Shown: positions 25,888 to 35,193, counted from the first letter of the stretch. The stretch: 64,000 nt of DNA from Aureibacillus halotolerans (GCF_004363045.1 NZ_SNYJ01000005.1:62001-126000); one strand, 5' to 3'. Notes: a model not told the origin generated them from the letters alone. Program-made: numbers and translations.

Positions 25888-25919
25888 AACGTATGAAATG
25901 AGAATAAAGCTTTTAGCTG

Positions 25920-25956
25920 AGCCACAGGGTGATTTTCTTCCCTGTGGCTATTTTTT
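25920..25956 (+). terminator. Intrinsic terminator
   Basis: AGCCACAGGG (25920-25929) pairs with CCCTGTGGCT (25940-25949), followed by A and T6. Confidence 0.9.
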
Positions 25957-26047
25957 ATGTAAAGGCATCCTGAAAACGGCTCGAGATTTCAATCCAGTGG
26001 CTCTTCTCCACTCAATTCTAACTGAAAAATGAGGAGCTGGGACGAAG

Positions 26048-27031
26048 ATGCTGAAGCTGAAATACTTGTTTCACAACGTAGATTTAGCGGAGATGTTAGT
26101 AAAGAATTGGGCATTTGATGAGGATTCGCTTGAGATGTTTACGTATTATCGAATATCCTCAAATGCGATTTATCCGTTTCGTGACAAAGGTGATACACAT
26201 TTTTTAAGATTTGCCCCACAGACGGAGAAGAATCGAGACCATTGGTTCGCCGAGCTAGATTTTATTTCTTACCTACGTTCAAAACACTATGGCGTGTTAG
26301 AAACGGTCTTGTCACTTAAAGGAGAAAAACTGGTGGAGATGCAGACGCCATGGGGCGACTATTATGCGTCTGTATTTAAGCAGGTCGCCGGTGTCCAGAT
26401 GAACGAGACAGACTTACGAGGTGACATTATTTTTAGTTATGGGAAAGCGTTAGGTCGACTCCATCAATTATCGAATACCTATCTACCAAAAATGCATAAG
26501 TGCTGGTCCTACCATGATGTGCTCCATTGGGTGGAAACGACCTTAAAGGAATTTCCACAAGAAACGTTAGCCATAAAGGAAGCTGAAATTCTCAAAGACT
26601 ATTTTGACTCTCTACCAAAGACGAAAAGCAATGTTGGGTTGATTCACTATGATTTTGAATTCGATAATGTTTTTTATGATGAAGCGTCGAATACTTGCAA
26701 CGTCATTGATTTTGACGATGCAATGTATCATTGGTATATTATGGACGTTGAGCGAGCGCTTGATAGCCTACAGGATTGCATCCCACCGGAACGTTTTGAA
26801 AAGAAAAAGCAATGCTTTTTGGAAGGCTATCGTACGGAATATGACGTCTCGGATGAGGAAATGTCTCTATTGCCAGCCTGCAGCCGCTTCGCCAACCTCT
26901 ATAAATATACTCGCGTCTTACGCTCCGAAGAGGAAACGTGGGACAATGAACCCCACTGGGTCGTGCAATTGAGAGAGGCATTGAGGAAGCATAAGCTCGC
27001 TGCTGCGACTAGCTTTGGCACGGAGCTTTAA
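26048..27031 (+). CDS. Phosphotransferase of the APH/aminoglycoside kinase fold
   Basis: A 327-residue kinase-fold protein. The catalytic H-x-D-x4-N is present as HYDFEFDN near residue 200, and the metal-binding IDFDDA follows at about 224. This superfamily phosphorylates small molecules such as aminoglycosides, choline or homoserine. The Bacillus members of this layout are mostly uncharacterised, so resistance should not be assumed. GAGGAGCTGGGACGAAG precedes the ATG. It is followed at 66 nt by a NUDIX gene. Confidence 0.8.
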   Translation: MLKLKYLFHNVDLAEMLVKNWAFDEDSLEMFTYYRISSNAIYPFRDKGDTHFLRFAPQTEKNRDHWFAELDFISYLRSKHYGVLETVLSLKGEKLVEMQTPWGDYYASVFKQVAGVQMNETDLRGDIIFSYGKALGRLHQLSNTYLPKMHKCWSYHDVLHWVETTLKEFPQETLAIKEAEILKDYFDSLPKTKSNVGLIHYDFEFDNVFYDEASNTCNVIDFDDAMYHWYIMDVERALDSLQDCIPPERFEKKKQCFLEGYRTEYDVSDEEMSLLPACSRFANLYKYTRVLRSEEETWDNEPHWVVQLREALRKHKLAAATSFGTEL

Positions 27032-27096
27032 AACCAGAGCAGAGTTTCTTTATTAAAAAATAAGGCTCAACATTTAGAAAAAGGAGCAAGACTACC

Positions 27097-27561
27097 ATGA
27101 ACATACGAAACTCAGCAAAAGCATTAATCATCAGAGATAACCAGATTCTATTGACCAAAAACGTCGACACAGATGGGGTGTTTTACCTCTTCCCTGGAGG
27201 AGGCCAGGAGCACGGAGAAACGCTAAACGAAGCGCTCAAAAGAGAGTGTGTGGAGGAGATTGGGCAAAACGTCAGGGTTGGCGAATTGCTCCATCTCCGT
27301 GAATACATTGGCAAGAACCATGAATTTGCTTCGTTTGACGTCAATGTGCATCAGGTCGAATTTTATTTTGAATGTGAGCTTGCTAACGAGCCATGGAATG
27401 AACAGCCGCCGATAGCTCCAGATGACCATCAGGTAGGGGTTGAGTGGGTATCGATCCAGCAGCTTCATGCGTGTAGACTCTATCCTGAAGCGCTTAAACA
27501 GTACATCACAAAGCGTCTTCATGGAGGTTCTGTGCCTGTTTATTTGGGCGATGTAAATTGA
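27097..27561 (+). CDS. NUDIX hydrolase
   Basis: A 154-residue protein with a complete NUDIX box, GX5EX7REXXEEXG, visible as GGGQEHGETLNEALKRECVE and onward (about residues 37-60), which binds Mg2+ for cleavage of nucleoside-diphosphate-linked compounds. The substrate is unknown. AAAAAGGAGCAAG lies upstream of the ATG. Probably cotranscribed with the kinase before it. Confidence 0.88.
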   Translation: MNIRNSAKALIIRDNQILLTKNVDTDGVFYLFPGGGQEHGETLNEALKRECVEEIGQNVRVGELLHLREYIGKNHEFASFDVNVHQVEFYFECELANEPWNEQPPIAPDDHQVGVEWVSIQQLHACRLYPEALKQYITKRLHGGSVPVYLGDVN

Positions 27562-27600
27562 CTTGAGAGCTTCTATTCATAAGGAGGCGATTGTTAGACC

Positions 27601-27756
27601 ATGGAAAAGGAACAAATAGGACCGTGCGCCCGATGCGGAAGAACCGTGTATTGCAATGGAGGTATCGTAGAAGGCACGCTTCTAGAGAATCGGACGCTGC
27701 TCTGTGTGACGTGTACAATTGAGGCGAAGTCAGAGCAGAACGATAGTGGTTCGTAA
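27601..27756 (+). CDS. Small zinc-ribbon protein, 51 residues
   Basis: An ATG frame with AAGGAGGCG (27582-27590) 10 nt upstream encodes 51 residues with two CxxC pairs (CARC near 9-12, CVTC near 35-38), a small zinc ribbon. The pattern CARC-G-x9-G-x8-LL-C resembles a short conserved Bacillus protein of unknown role. It lies 39 nt after the NUDIX gene and is convergent with hmp. Confidence 0.65.
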   Translation: MEKEQIGPCARCGRTVYCNGGIVEGTLLENRTLLCVTCTIEAKSEQNDSGS

Positions 27757-27792
27757 GGTAGCTAACGCTCACGGCCAATGACGCTCAACTCG

Positions 27793-29019
27793 TTAAGCAG
27801 TAATGTCCTCGGCGGGTCCGAAAATTTCAAAGTGAATATCCGTAGTGGGCACATTCTTTTTTTTCAAAGCAAGGTAAATGTCCTTCATAAAGCCTTTAGG
27901 TCCACAGAAATAATAGGATGCAGGAGATGCTGGCAACACCTGTTGGAGCCAAGCATCATCAATTCTGCCTTGCTTGTCGAAAATATCCTTTTCTTCGGGC
28001 TGGGCGTAAACAGTATACGCTGTGACGTTTGATCGTTCTTTCGCAATCGTGCGAACCCTATCCTTCATGGCATGTTGTGTCCCTGTATGCGCAGCGTGGA
28101 TAAAGAGCACTTGTCGCTCTGGCTGTTTTTCAATGACCGTCTCCAATATGCTCATGAGCGGCGTCAATCCAACACCTCCACTGATTAGCACAAGCGGTTT
28201 GGTTTCTTGGTGCTGAAGCGTGAATTCTCCAGATGGGGCACTAAGAGGAAGAATGTCGCCCTCTTGAACATGCCTGTGAAGGTAAGTAGAAACGATCCCC
28301 GATGGACATTGATCGCTCCCATCTTCTCTTTTCACACTGATGCGGTAATACGCTTTGTCTGGTGCATCAGATAAGCTGTACTGGCGCAGTTGCGTAAACG
28401 ATTGACCTTCAATATGAGCCTTCACGGTAATGTATTGCCCAGGCTCGAAGGCTGCAACAGGTCCATCGTCTGTGGGCTTTAGATAAAATGACGTAATGAC
28501 ATCGCTCTCCTTTCTCTTTTTGATGACCGTAAAATCACGGAACCCTTCCCAGCCGCCTACCTGAACTCGTTTTTGTGTATACATCTCCTTTTCAATGAAA
28601 ATAAAAATGTTAGCGATGACTCCGTACGCTTTTGCCCACGCATCCAAGATAGTGTCGTCCGCCGCGGCGCCCAAGACTTCTTTGATCGCTCCTAACAAGT
28701 AATGCCCGACAATTGGGTATTGCTCAGGACGAATATTAAGGCTCGTATGCTTTTGAGCGATCTGTTTCACATGAGGAAGAATGGTGTCCAACTGATCAAT
28801 ATTTGCCGCCGCCGCGTAAACCGTTTGGGCTAACGCCCTCGGCTGAGCCCCTTTACTTTGGTTCGTTTGGTTGAAGATATGATTCAATTCAGGGTGCCCT
28901 GTTAACATTCGTTTATAAAACGTTTTCGTAATCTCATTTCCATGTGCTTGCAGTACGGGTACCGTTTGTTTAATCACAGCAATGGTTTTTTCATCCAAGA
29001 CCTGATTTGAATTCTCCAA
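27793..29019 (-). CDS. hmp: Flavohaemoprotein, nitric oxide dioxygenase Hmp
   Basis: A 408-residue protein. Residues 1-140 are a globin domain with the proximal His region (HTSLNIRPEQYPIVGHYLL). Residues of about 150-260 are an FAD-binding ferredoxin-reductase domain (RQYSLSD), and 265-405 the NAD domain (LVLISGGVGLTPLMSIL, YYFCGPKGFM). It oxidises NO to nitrate with NADH and O2, protecting a cell that makes NO during nitrate respiration. The start is TTG at 29019 behind GGGAGAG. NsrR-like and Fnr-like boxes upstream fit NO and anaerobic control. Confidence 0.95.
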   Translation of the reverse strand: MENSNQVLDEKTIAVIKQTVPVLQAHGNEITKTFYKRMLTGHPELNHIFNQTNQSKGAQPRALAQTVYAAAANIDQLDTILPHVKQIAQKHTSLNIRPEQYPIVGHYLLGAIKEVLGAAADDTILDAWAKAYGVIANIFIFIEKEMYTQKRVQVGGWEGFRDFTVIKKRKESDVITSFYLKPTDDGPVAAFEPGQYITVKAHIEGQSFTQLRQYSLSDAPDKAYYRISVKREDGSDQCPSGIVSTYLHRHVQEGDILPLSAPSGEFTLQHQETKPLVLISGGVGLTPLMSILETVIEKQPERQVLFIHAAHTGTQHAMKDRVRTIAKERSNVTAYTVYAQPEEKDIFDKQGRIDDAWLQQVLPASPASYYFCGPKGFMKDIYLALKKKNVPTTDIHFEIFGPAEDITA

Positions 29020-29037
29020 AATGCTCTCCCTTTCTTA

Positions 29038-29067
29038 AAGAAGTATTTTAAATACATCTTTATTGTA
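29038..29067 (-). promoter_or_regulatory. hmp promoter with NsrR-like operator
   Basis: AAGAAGTATTT-T-AAATACATCTT (29038-29060) is an 11-1-11 inverted repeat with one mismatch, matching the Bacillus NsrR operator. On the minus strand the -10 TACAAT (complement of 29062-29067) lies just upstream, so the operator covers the start site and bound NsrR would block transcription until NO destroys its cluster. Confidence 0.82.
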
Positions 29068-29109
29068 CGGCGAACAATAACGGGAAAGAAGAGATACATT
29101 TGACAGATT

Positions 29110-29125
29110 TGTGAAAGTGATCACA
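29110..29125. promoter_or_regulatory. Fnr-type box upstream of hmp
   Basis: TGTGAAAGTGATCACA is a perfect TGTGA-N6-TCACA site. It is centred about 62 bp upstream of the predicted hmp start (class I position). It could instead serve the divergent ATPase gene, where no matching -10 was found. Confidence 0.65.
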
Positions 29126-29347
29126 AGGAACGACGCAGAGTGATCAAAGCCTCCTAATGATCAAATTTACACAAAGAGAACCAGCTCTGCTCTTGAAAGT
29201 CGGAACGATACCAAAAAAACCTTGTTTACTTGCTAGGTTAAAACGGGTACTAAAAGTGGAGAAATGATGTTTTTTATGGAAAAATATACATAACACTTTG
29301 ATCCACTCAAAATGCGTGGGGAAAATTCACAAACAAGGAGCACGAGG

Positions 29348-31990
29348 ATGGAATTTTACCAGCAAAGCAAAGAGGATGTACTTAACAAAATTGACGCGAG
29401 TGAAGGAGGGCTTTCCGGCGCTGAGGCAAAAACACGCCTAGAACGCGATGGCTATAATGAGATCGCGGACAAGGAAAAAGTACCGACGTGGAAGCTTTTT
29501 ATCAATACGTTTAAAGATCCAATGGTCGTTGTCCTGTTGGCCGTGGCCATCATTCAAGTGGTTCTTGGCGAACTCGTCGAATCGCTCGTTATTTTCCTTG
29601 TATTACTGCTGAATTCTGTAATTAGCGTCGTCCAGACGAGAAAGGCAGAGAGCTCTCTTGATGCCTTGAGAGACATGTCCGCCCCAGAGGCAACGGTGCT
29701 ACGGGACGACACGAAAAAATCGATTGCGGCAAGAGAACTGGTGCAGGGGGACATTGTGTTTTTGGAAGCGGGCGATTATATCCCTGCGGATGGCCGTGTG
29801 TTAGAAAGCAACGCACTGAAGGTCAATGAAGGCATGCTCACGGGGGAATCGGAAGCTGTTGAGAAAACGACAGACCCTGTTGAAGGCGAAGTGGCTTTAG
29901 GCGACCGCATTAATCTCGTCTTTAGTAGCTCTCTAGTCGTCAACGGTCGTGGAACTTTCGTCGTGACTGGCACCGCCGAGAGCACGGAAGTTGGTAAAAT
30001 TGCTGAGCTGATCAATACGGCGGAAGAAAAAGCAACGCCATTGCAGCGCAAGCTAGATAGCTTTAGTAAAAAGCTTGGTCTCGGCATTCTTGTGCTATGT
30101 GTGTTGATTTTTGCTGTGCAAGCCGCACGTATTTGGTTCGGTGGTGGAGAAGGCGACACAACGACGGCCTTGCTGGATGCGCTCATGTTCTCTGTGGCGG
30201 TGGCAGTTGCAGCCATCCCAGAAGCACTGCAGTCCATTGTAACGATTGTTCTTTCGGTTGGCACAAACAAAATGGCAAAGCAGCACGCCATTATTCGTAA
30301 GCTGCCAGCTGTAGAAACCCTTGGTTCAACGAGTGTCATTTGTACGGATAAGACAGGGACACTAACGCAGAACAAGATGACGGTGACCAATCATTTTATC
30401 CCTAATCAAAAGCGAGAGCGATTGCCAGACAGTAAGGATGAATGGAACGAATCTGAGCGCTTGTTAGTGTACATAGCGGCATTAGCGAATGACTCCTACA
30501 TTAATAAAGACGATCAAGAAGTTGGAGACCCAACGGAGGTTGCACTCATCAACTTCGCGAACAAACATGATCACGATTACGAGGAACTTCGGTCGACGTA
30601 TGAGCGAGAAGCTGAAATTCCATTTGATTCAGACCGCAAGCTAATGTCCTCGGTGCACACCATCGATGGAGAGCGCTTTATGCTGACAAAGGGTGGGCCT
30701 GATGTCATGTTTAAGCGGGCTTCCTATGTGCTTGTGGACGGAGACGAACAGTCTTTTGATGACGATCACGCAGGGTATTTTGCAGAGGCGAATGAGAATT
30801 TCTCAAACCAGGCCTTGCGTGTGCTCGCATACGGGTACAAACGCTTGCCTGATGGAAAAACGGATATTGATGTTGACGACGAGCACGAACTCGTTCTCGT
30901 CGGGTTAACAGCGATGATGGATCCGCCTAGAGAAGCCGTGTATGGCTCGATTGAAGAGGCGAAAAAAGGCGGCATTCGTACCATTATGATTACAGGCGAT
31001 CATAAAACGACCGCTCAAGCCATTGGTCGTGATATTGGTTTGATGGAGAAGGATGACCTAGCCGTTACAGGCCAAGAACTCGATGCGATGTCAGAGGAAG
31101 AGTTAGAGAAGAAGCTCGACCATATTTCTGTCTATGCGCGTGTATCGCCTGAGAATAAAATTCGTATCGTGCGTGCGTGGCAGAAACGTAATACGGTCAC
31201 AGCGATGACAGGAGACGGTGTCAATGATGCCCCTGCCTTGAAGCAAGCGGATATTGGTATTGCGATGGGAAGTGGGACCGACGTAGCGAAGGACTCCTCA
31301 GCGATGGTCTTGACGGATGACAATTTCGTCTCCATTGTTAATGCCGTTCAGGTGGGAAGAACCGTCTTTGATAACATTAAGAAAGCGATTGGCTATTTGT
31401 TCGCCGGAAACCTCGGGGCGATTATTGCCATTCTCTATGCGGTGACATTCAATTTGCCAAATCCATTTACGGCATTGCAGCTCCTGTTTATTAACCTTGT
31501 CAATGACTCGCTTCCAGCCATTGCGCTAGGGATGGAAAAATCGGAGCCCGACGTGATGAAACGTAAGCCACGTTCGCTGGATGAAGGCATCTTTGCAGGT
31601 GGCACAATGACTGCGGTGCTTATAAGGGGTGTATTGATTGGGATTGCTGCAATCGTCTCCCTTTATATTGGTCTTGCCGAATCAACGGAGATGGGCGTAG
31701 CGATGGCCTTTACGACATTGATTCTTGCCCGTACGCTGCAAACCTTTGCGGCGCGCTCCAACACACGCACAGCGTTTGGTGCCAACTTTTTTGGCAATAA
31801 ATACGTGCTCGGTGCTGTCGTTCTTGGTTTTGTGTTGTATGGCATCACCATCCTGCCGTTCACGAGAGACATCTTCAGCATCCCTGCTGAATTTGGTTTC
31901 ATGGACTGGTTGATTGCCACAGGCTTGTCTGTAGCAGCAGTTGTCTTGATGGAAGTTATTAAGGTGATTTCAAACCGGAAAGCGGCGTAA
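29348..31990 (+). CDS. Calcium-transporting P-type ATPase (P2A)
   Basis: An 880-residue P2A ATPase that exports Ca2+ using ATP. Seen in order: actuator motif LTGES, the phosphorylation site DKTGTLT, the hinge TGDGVNDAPALK, and ten predicted membrane helices. The fourth helix reads AAIPEALQ, with PEAL instead of the PEGL of SERCA, as I recall for the single-Ca2+ pump LMCA1 of Listeria. The ATG at 29348 is behind AAGGAGCACGAGG. A strong terminator follows. It is alone in its unit. Confidence 0.92.
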   Translation: MEFYQQSKEDVLNKIDASEGGLSGAEAKTRLERDGYNEIADKEKVPTWKLFINTFKDPMVVVLLAVAIIQVVLGELVESLVIFLVLLLNSVISVVQTRKAESSLDALRDMSAPEATVLRDDTKKSIAARELVQGDIVFLEAGDYIPADGRVLESNALKVNEGMLTGESEAVEKTTDPVEGEVALGDRINLVFSSSLVVNGRGTFVVTGTAESTEVGKIAELINTAEEKATPLQRKLDSFSKKLGLGILVLCVLIFAVQAARIWFGGGEGDTTTALLDALMFSVAVAVAAIPEALQSIVTIVLSVGTNKMAKQHAIIRKLPAVETLGSTSVICTDKTGTLTQNKMTVTNHFIPNQKRERLPDSKDEWNESERLLVYIAALANDSYINKDDQEVGDPTEVALINFANKHDHDYEELRSTYEREAEIPFDSDRKLMSSVHTIDGERFMLTKGGPDVMFKRASYVLVDGDEQSFDDDHAGYFAEANENFSNQALRVLAYGYKRLPDGKTDIDVDDEHELVLVGLTAMMDPPREAVYGSIEEAKKGGIRTIMITGDHKTTAQAIGRDIGLMEKDDLAVTGQELDAMSEEELEKKLDHISVYARVSPENKIRIVRAWQKRNTVTAMTGDGVNDAPALKQADIGIAMGSGTDVAKDSSAMVLTDDNFVSIVNAVQVGRTVFDNIKKAIGYLFAGNLGAIIAILYAVTFNLPNPFTALQLLFINLVNDSLPAIALGMEKSEPDVMKRKPRSLDEGIFAGGTMTAVLIRGVLIGIAAIVSLYIGLAESTEMGVAMAFTTLILARTLQTFAARSNTRTAFGANFFGNKYVLGAVVLGFVLYGITILPFTRDIFSIPAEFGFMDWLIATGLSVAAVVLMEVIKVISNRKAA

Positions 31991-32008
31991 AAAGAAAAGA
32001 ATGAAAGG

Positions 32009-32043
32009 CCCCAAGCGTTGCGCGACAATGCTTGGGGTTTTTT
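32009..32043 (+). terminator. Intrinsic terminator of the Ca2+-ATPase gene
   Basis: CCCCAAGCGTTG pairs with CAATGCTTGGGG (one G-T wobble if transcribed), followed by a seven-base T-run. Confidence 0.92.
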
Positions 32044-32146
32044 ACGCGATTCATCAAAGTATTGAAGAAGTGGATTGGCTGACGGAAAGGTGCAAACGTC
32101 TTTTTCAGAATTAGTTTGGTATGATAATACGTGGAGGCTGATGAAC

Positions 32147-33055
32147 GTGGAATTTACGTATATGAAGACGTTTCTAGAGGTCGAAAAGCAAGGCAGCTAT
32201 ACGAATGCTGCATCTACATTGGGGTATGCCCAATCGAGCGTAACCGCGCATATTCAAAAGCTTGAAGCTGCGTATGGCATTGTTCTTTTTGAGCGATTTG
32301 GACGGAACATGAGGCTCACGTCTGCAGGAAGGCTTTTGCTCCCTTATGCACAGGACATTGTCCGTCTTCATAAGGAATCGCTGGAAAAGGTCGCTGGTCA
32401 GACGAATGGTTCCATTTCCATCGGTACTGTGGAATCAGTGGCAGCTTTTTATCTCCCTGCGTTCTTGCAAGCCTTTCGAAACAACTGGCCGCACGTGAGT
32501 ATTTCCGTCGAGCCATTGCAAGAAAAACAGATTCTCGCTGCCATTAAAAACGGCACGCTAGACATAGGGTTCATTCTTGACCCTCCCGGTGTCCATGAAG
32601 GTCTTCAATGCGTACAACTTCGAAGGGAGCCCCTAATGATCGTCACACGTCCGGATCATCGTTTCAAAGATAAGCAGGAACTGACTGTCTTTGATTTAGA
32701 CAATGAACCTCTCATCTTAACCGAGGAAGGGTGTACGTACCGAGCTATGCTGCTTCAGGGAATGGCGGAGGCAAACGTCCGATGTGTCATTTCTTATGAG
32801 CTTGGCAGCCTTCATGCCATGAAGCAAAGCATTCAACAAGGATCTGGCGTCGCACTACTTCCGCAGATGGTCGTTGAAGAAGAGCTTCAGCAACACCGTC
32901 TGATTGCTACTCCCTATGTCCACCCAATGAATCATTTTTATATTCAAATGGTGTATGCGAAAAATAAATGGGTGTCGGACGCTTTACGAGCGTTTCTTGA
33001 TATGTTCCCTCCAGAACCTATCGACCAGACTGATGGAATGTATCAAAAAGAGTAG
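32147..33055 (+). CDS. LysR-family transcriptional regulator
   Basis: A 302-residue regulator. The N-terminal winged helix (FLEVEKQGSYTNAASTLGYA, SSVTAHIQKLE, FERFGRNMRLTSAG) is complete. An effector-binding domain follows from about residue 85. The GTG at 32147 is 9 nt behind GGAGG and gives the usual LysR N-terminus; a -10-like TATGAT lies at about 32120. The rhodanese gene downstream is its likely partner; the ligand is unknown. Confidence 0.88.
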   Translation: MEFTYMKTFLEVEKQGSYTNAASTLGYAQSSVTAHIQKLEAAYGIVLFERFGRNMRLTSAGRLLLPYAQDIVRLHKESLEKVAGQTNGSISIGTVESVAAFYLPAFLQAFRNNWPHVSISVEPLQEKQILAAIKNGTLDIGFILDPPGVHEGLQCVQLRREPLMIVTRPDHRFKDKQELTVFDLDNEPLILTEEGCTYRAMLLQGMAEANVRCVISYELGSLHAMKQSIQQGSGVALLPQMVVEEELQQHRLIATPYVHPMNHFYIQMVYAKNKWVSDALRAFLDMFPPEPIDQTDGMYQKE

Positions 33056-33129
33056 ATAACGGTGCAGAAGGATTGCGTGGTACGATGCTTTTACAAGGTG
33101 CTATCGTCACCGTTTTAGGAGGGATATGC

Positions 33130-33534
33130 GTGAACCAATCGCAAGTATCGTATGTACCGTTTGCAGATCCAAAGCTCACAAATCAACACTATAGTAACAG
33201 GCTGGCGGTTGAAACAGACGTTAGCGACGTTCAACATGACTTGGAGCATGGTGTTGAAAACTTTGTTCTCCTCGATGTGCGATCTAAACAACATTATGAC
33301 GAATGCCATGCGAAGGGTGCTATTCATCTGTCGTACCATGAAATGAATGAAGCAACGCTGGCTCCTTATGGGAAGGATACGCTGTTTGTTGTGTATTGCT
33401 GGGGGCCTCAGTGCAACGCTGCTACAAAAGGCGCCGCTCGACTATCTGAGCTAGGATTTAAAGTAAAAGAAATGCTCGGAGGCATCGAGTATTGGCGAAA
33501 GGCTTCCGGCCCGGTGGAAGGGAGACTAGTCTAG
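33130..33534 (+). CDS. Rhodanese-like domain protein
   Basis: A 134-residue single rhodanese domain. The active-site loop is VVYCWGPQCNAATKGA, with Cys at about residue 95 in place to carry a persulfide; GGIEYWRK closes the domain. It probably transfers sulfane sulfur. The GTG at 33130 follows AGGAGGG by 6 nt. It lies 74 nt after the LysR gene and is closed by its own terminator. Confidence 0.85.
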   Translation: MNQSQVSYVPFADPKLTNQHYSNRLAVETDVSDVQHDLEHGVENFVLLDVRSKQHYDECHAKGAIHLSYHEMNEATLAPYGKDTLFVVYCWGPQCNAATKGAARLSELGFKVKEMLGGIEYWRKASGPVEGRLV

Positions 33535-33574
33535 TAGGCTGTGCGCACTGATGAACGCGATAGTAAAATTGGCG

Positions 33575-33602
33575 GGCTTCTTAATTGTAGAAGCCTTTTT
33601 TT
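33575..33602 (+). terminator. Intrinsic terminator
   Basis: GGCTTCT (33575-33581) pairs with AGAAGCC (33589-33595), followed by T7. Confidence 0.82.
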
Positions 33603-33750
33603 GTGTTGTTTTGGGCATTGCAAAGAGGATTTAAAAGATGAATTGAAGAAGGAGACAAATAGAAGAATGAAAGCCATTGTTTGTAAAATCGCCTTAGTTG
33701 GATGCACATCGAGAATAATAATAATTATTTAAGAGGGGGAGTGGAGGCAT

Positions 33751-34413
33751 TTGGTTCAAGCGATCTTTTTCGACTTGTTTCAAACGCTTGTTACAGAATG
33801 GGATGGTGGCAGGAAGCGGACGTCGTATTCCGTCGAAGAGCTAGGTTTGGAGCCCGCTGTTTATCGTCAGGCTTGGAGAGAAAGACAAGAGCAGCGCATG
33901 GATGGCACCTTTTCAAGTCATCAAGATGTCTTAAGAGATATATTGAAGGCGTATGGAAAAGACGTGGATGGAGGAGTCATCGACCTCATTCACCAAAGGC
34001 GTGTTGACGCAAAGGCACTCGTGTTTGATGACATAGATGAGCGTCTTTTAAAGACCTTGAAGCAGGTAAAAGCACAAAAGATCAAGCTAGGTGTAATTAG
34101 CAATTGCTCACCAGAAGAAGTAGAGGGATGGGCTTCGAATCCATTTGCACAGCTGTTTGATAATGCCGTGTTTTCGTGTGATGTGAAGCAGGCAAAGCCT
34201 GATAAATCGATCTATCTTACTGCTTGCCGTAATCTCAACGTAAGACCTCATACGTCCCTGTTTATCGGCGATGGCGGGTCAAACGAGCTTCAGGGAGCAA
34301 GTGATGCAGGGTTGACACCTTACCAAGCGACGTGGTTTTTGCCTCCAGAACACCAAGGGAATCATGGCTTTCCAAAGCTAAACGAACCGAGTGAGATTAT
34401 GGCGTTGGTATAA
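33751..34413 (+). CDS. HAD-superfamily hydrolase
   Basis: A 220-residue HAD phosphatase-like protein. Motif I is FFDLFQTLV: the nucleophile Asp is present (D-L-F), and the usual +2 Asp of phosphatases is Phe, so catalysis may be altered. Motif II VISNCS, motif III K and motif IV GDGGSNEL follow. TTG at 33751 follows GGAGG. The AT-rich stretch AATAATAATAATTATT just upstream weakly resembles a Fur box. The substrate is unknown. Confidence 0.8.
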   Translation: MVQAIFFDLFQTLVTEWDGGRKRTSYSVEELGLEPAVYRQAWRERQEQRMDGTFSSHQDVLRDILKAYGKDVDGGVIDLIHQRRVDAKALVFDDIDERLLKTLKQVKAQKIKLGVISNCSPEEVEGWASNPFAQLFDNAVFSCDVKQAKPDKSIYLTACRNLNVRPHTSLFIGDGGSNELQGASDAGLTPYQATWFLPPEHQGNHGFPKLNEPSEIMALV

Positions 34414-34515
34414 GGACGTAAGAGTGGGTCACAAGAGGCTAAAAATGGCCTAAGATTCGTGCCCCTTCGTTATAGACATAGTGTTGGATTTGAGGCCGGA
34501 GAAAGGAGATGGCGA

Positions 34516-35193
34516 ATGCACACCTCACTAAAACTTATGGAAATACATGTGAATGTGTTATTCAAACAGGTGAAAAACCGCTTGGTGTCCGCCAATGGAC
34601 CTGAGGGTGACGATGCCCCGCTGCTCTTTCTTGGTCAGACAAGTGAAGGAAGGGTTTTACGTTTCCATCAGCATTTGGAAGGTCGCCAAGTTGAGAAGGT
34701 GAAAGCGTTTCTTGACGATAGTCATTCCCCCTTGAATGTAGCTGAGTTTGTTCGATTGGTTAAAGGGAGTTAGCCTCTTTCTCAGTTATGGTTGGGTCCT
34801 GCGTATCGTTTTCCACAGGAGATTCGTCAACCTGCTCATGACACTGTTCTAGTTAACACGGATAATGCCCAGCTGCTAGAACAGCATTTCTCATCGTTCA
34901 TCCCCGACCTTGCCCAAAGACAGCCTTGCGCCGCCGTTGTTCAAAATGACCAGGCCGTCGCTGTGTGCTTTTGCGCACGAACCAACGATGAGGCGAGTGA
35001 AGCGGGCTTGGAAACGCATATTGATTTTCGAGGGCGCGGCTTCGGACAAGCTGTAGTTCTAGCTTGGGCCTTGGCAGTTCGTAAGCGTGGCAGGAGCCCG
35101 CTCTATAGTACAAGCTGGGACAACATAGCCTCACAAGCCCTCGCAAAGAAATTGGGACTGGTTCAGTATGGTACAGTTCTTCATTTTCGGTGA
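34516..35193 (+). pseudogene. GNAT-family acetyltransferase gene interrupted by a stop codon
   Basis: One reading frame runs from ATG 34516 (behind AAAGGAGATGGCGA) to 35193 with a single in-frame TAG at 34771-34773. Before it lies the N-terminal domain (MEIHVNVLFKQVKNRLV). After it the frame continues directly as P-L-S-Q-L-W-L-G-P-A-Y-R-F-P and reaches the acetyl-CoA-binding motif (FRGRGFGQAVVLAWA). Both halves belong to one GNAT protein of about 225 residues. It is a nonsense mutation, a sequencing error or, less likely, read-through. Confidence 0.8.

Larger units (their letters stand above)
25567..26047. other. Intergenic region with a small transcription unit
   Basis: Apart from the promoter at 25755, the 22-residue frame at 25819 and the terminator at 25920, no gene is supported in these 481 bp. 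Confidence 0.6.
29020..29347. other. Divergent hmp / Ca2+-ATPase promoter region
   Basis: It contains the NsrR-like box and -10 of hmp and an Fnr-type box. The ATPase side shows no convincing promoter. Nothing else is recognised. Confidence 0.5.

Noticed and set aside
26048..27031. Aminoglycoside resistance gene
   Set aside because: The kinase fold is clear, but this broad family includes many housekeeping kinases; nothing specific supports aminoglycoside modification.
29110..29125. Fnr box as control of the Ca2+-ATPase gene
   Set aside because: No -10 hexamer is found at the expected distance on the plus strand; the hmp side fits better.
33541..33732. 63-codon frame after the rhodanese gene
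   Set aside because: It spans the intrinsic terminator and has no ribosome site or known domain.
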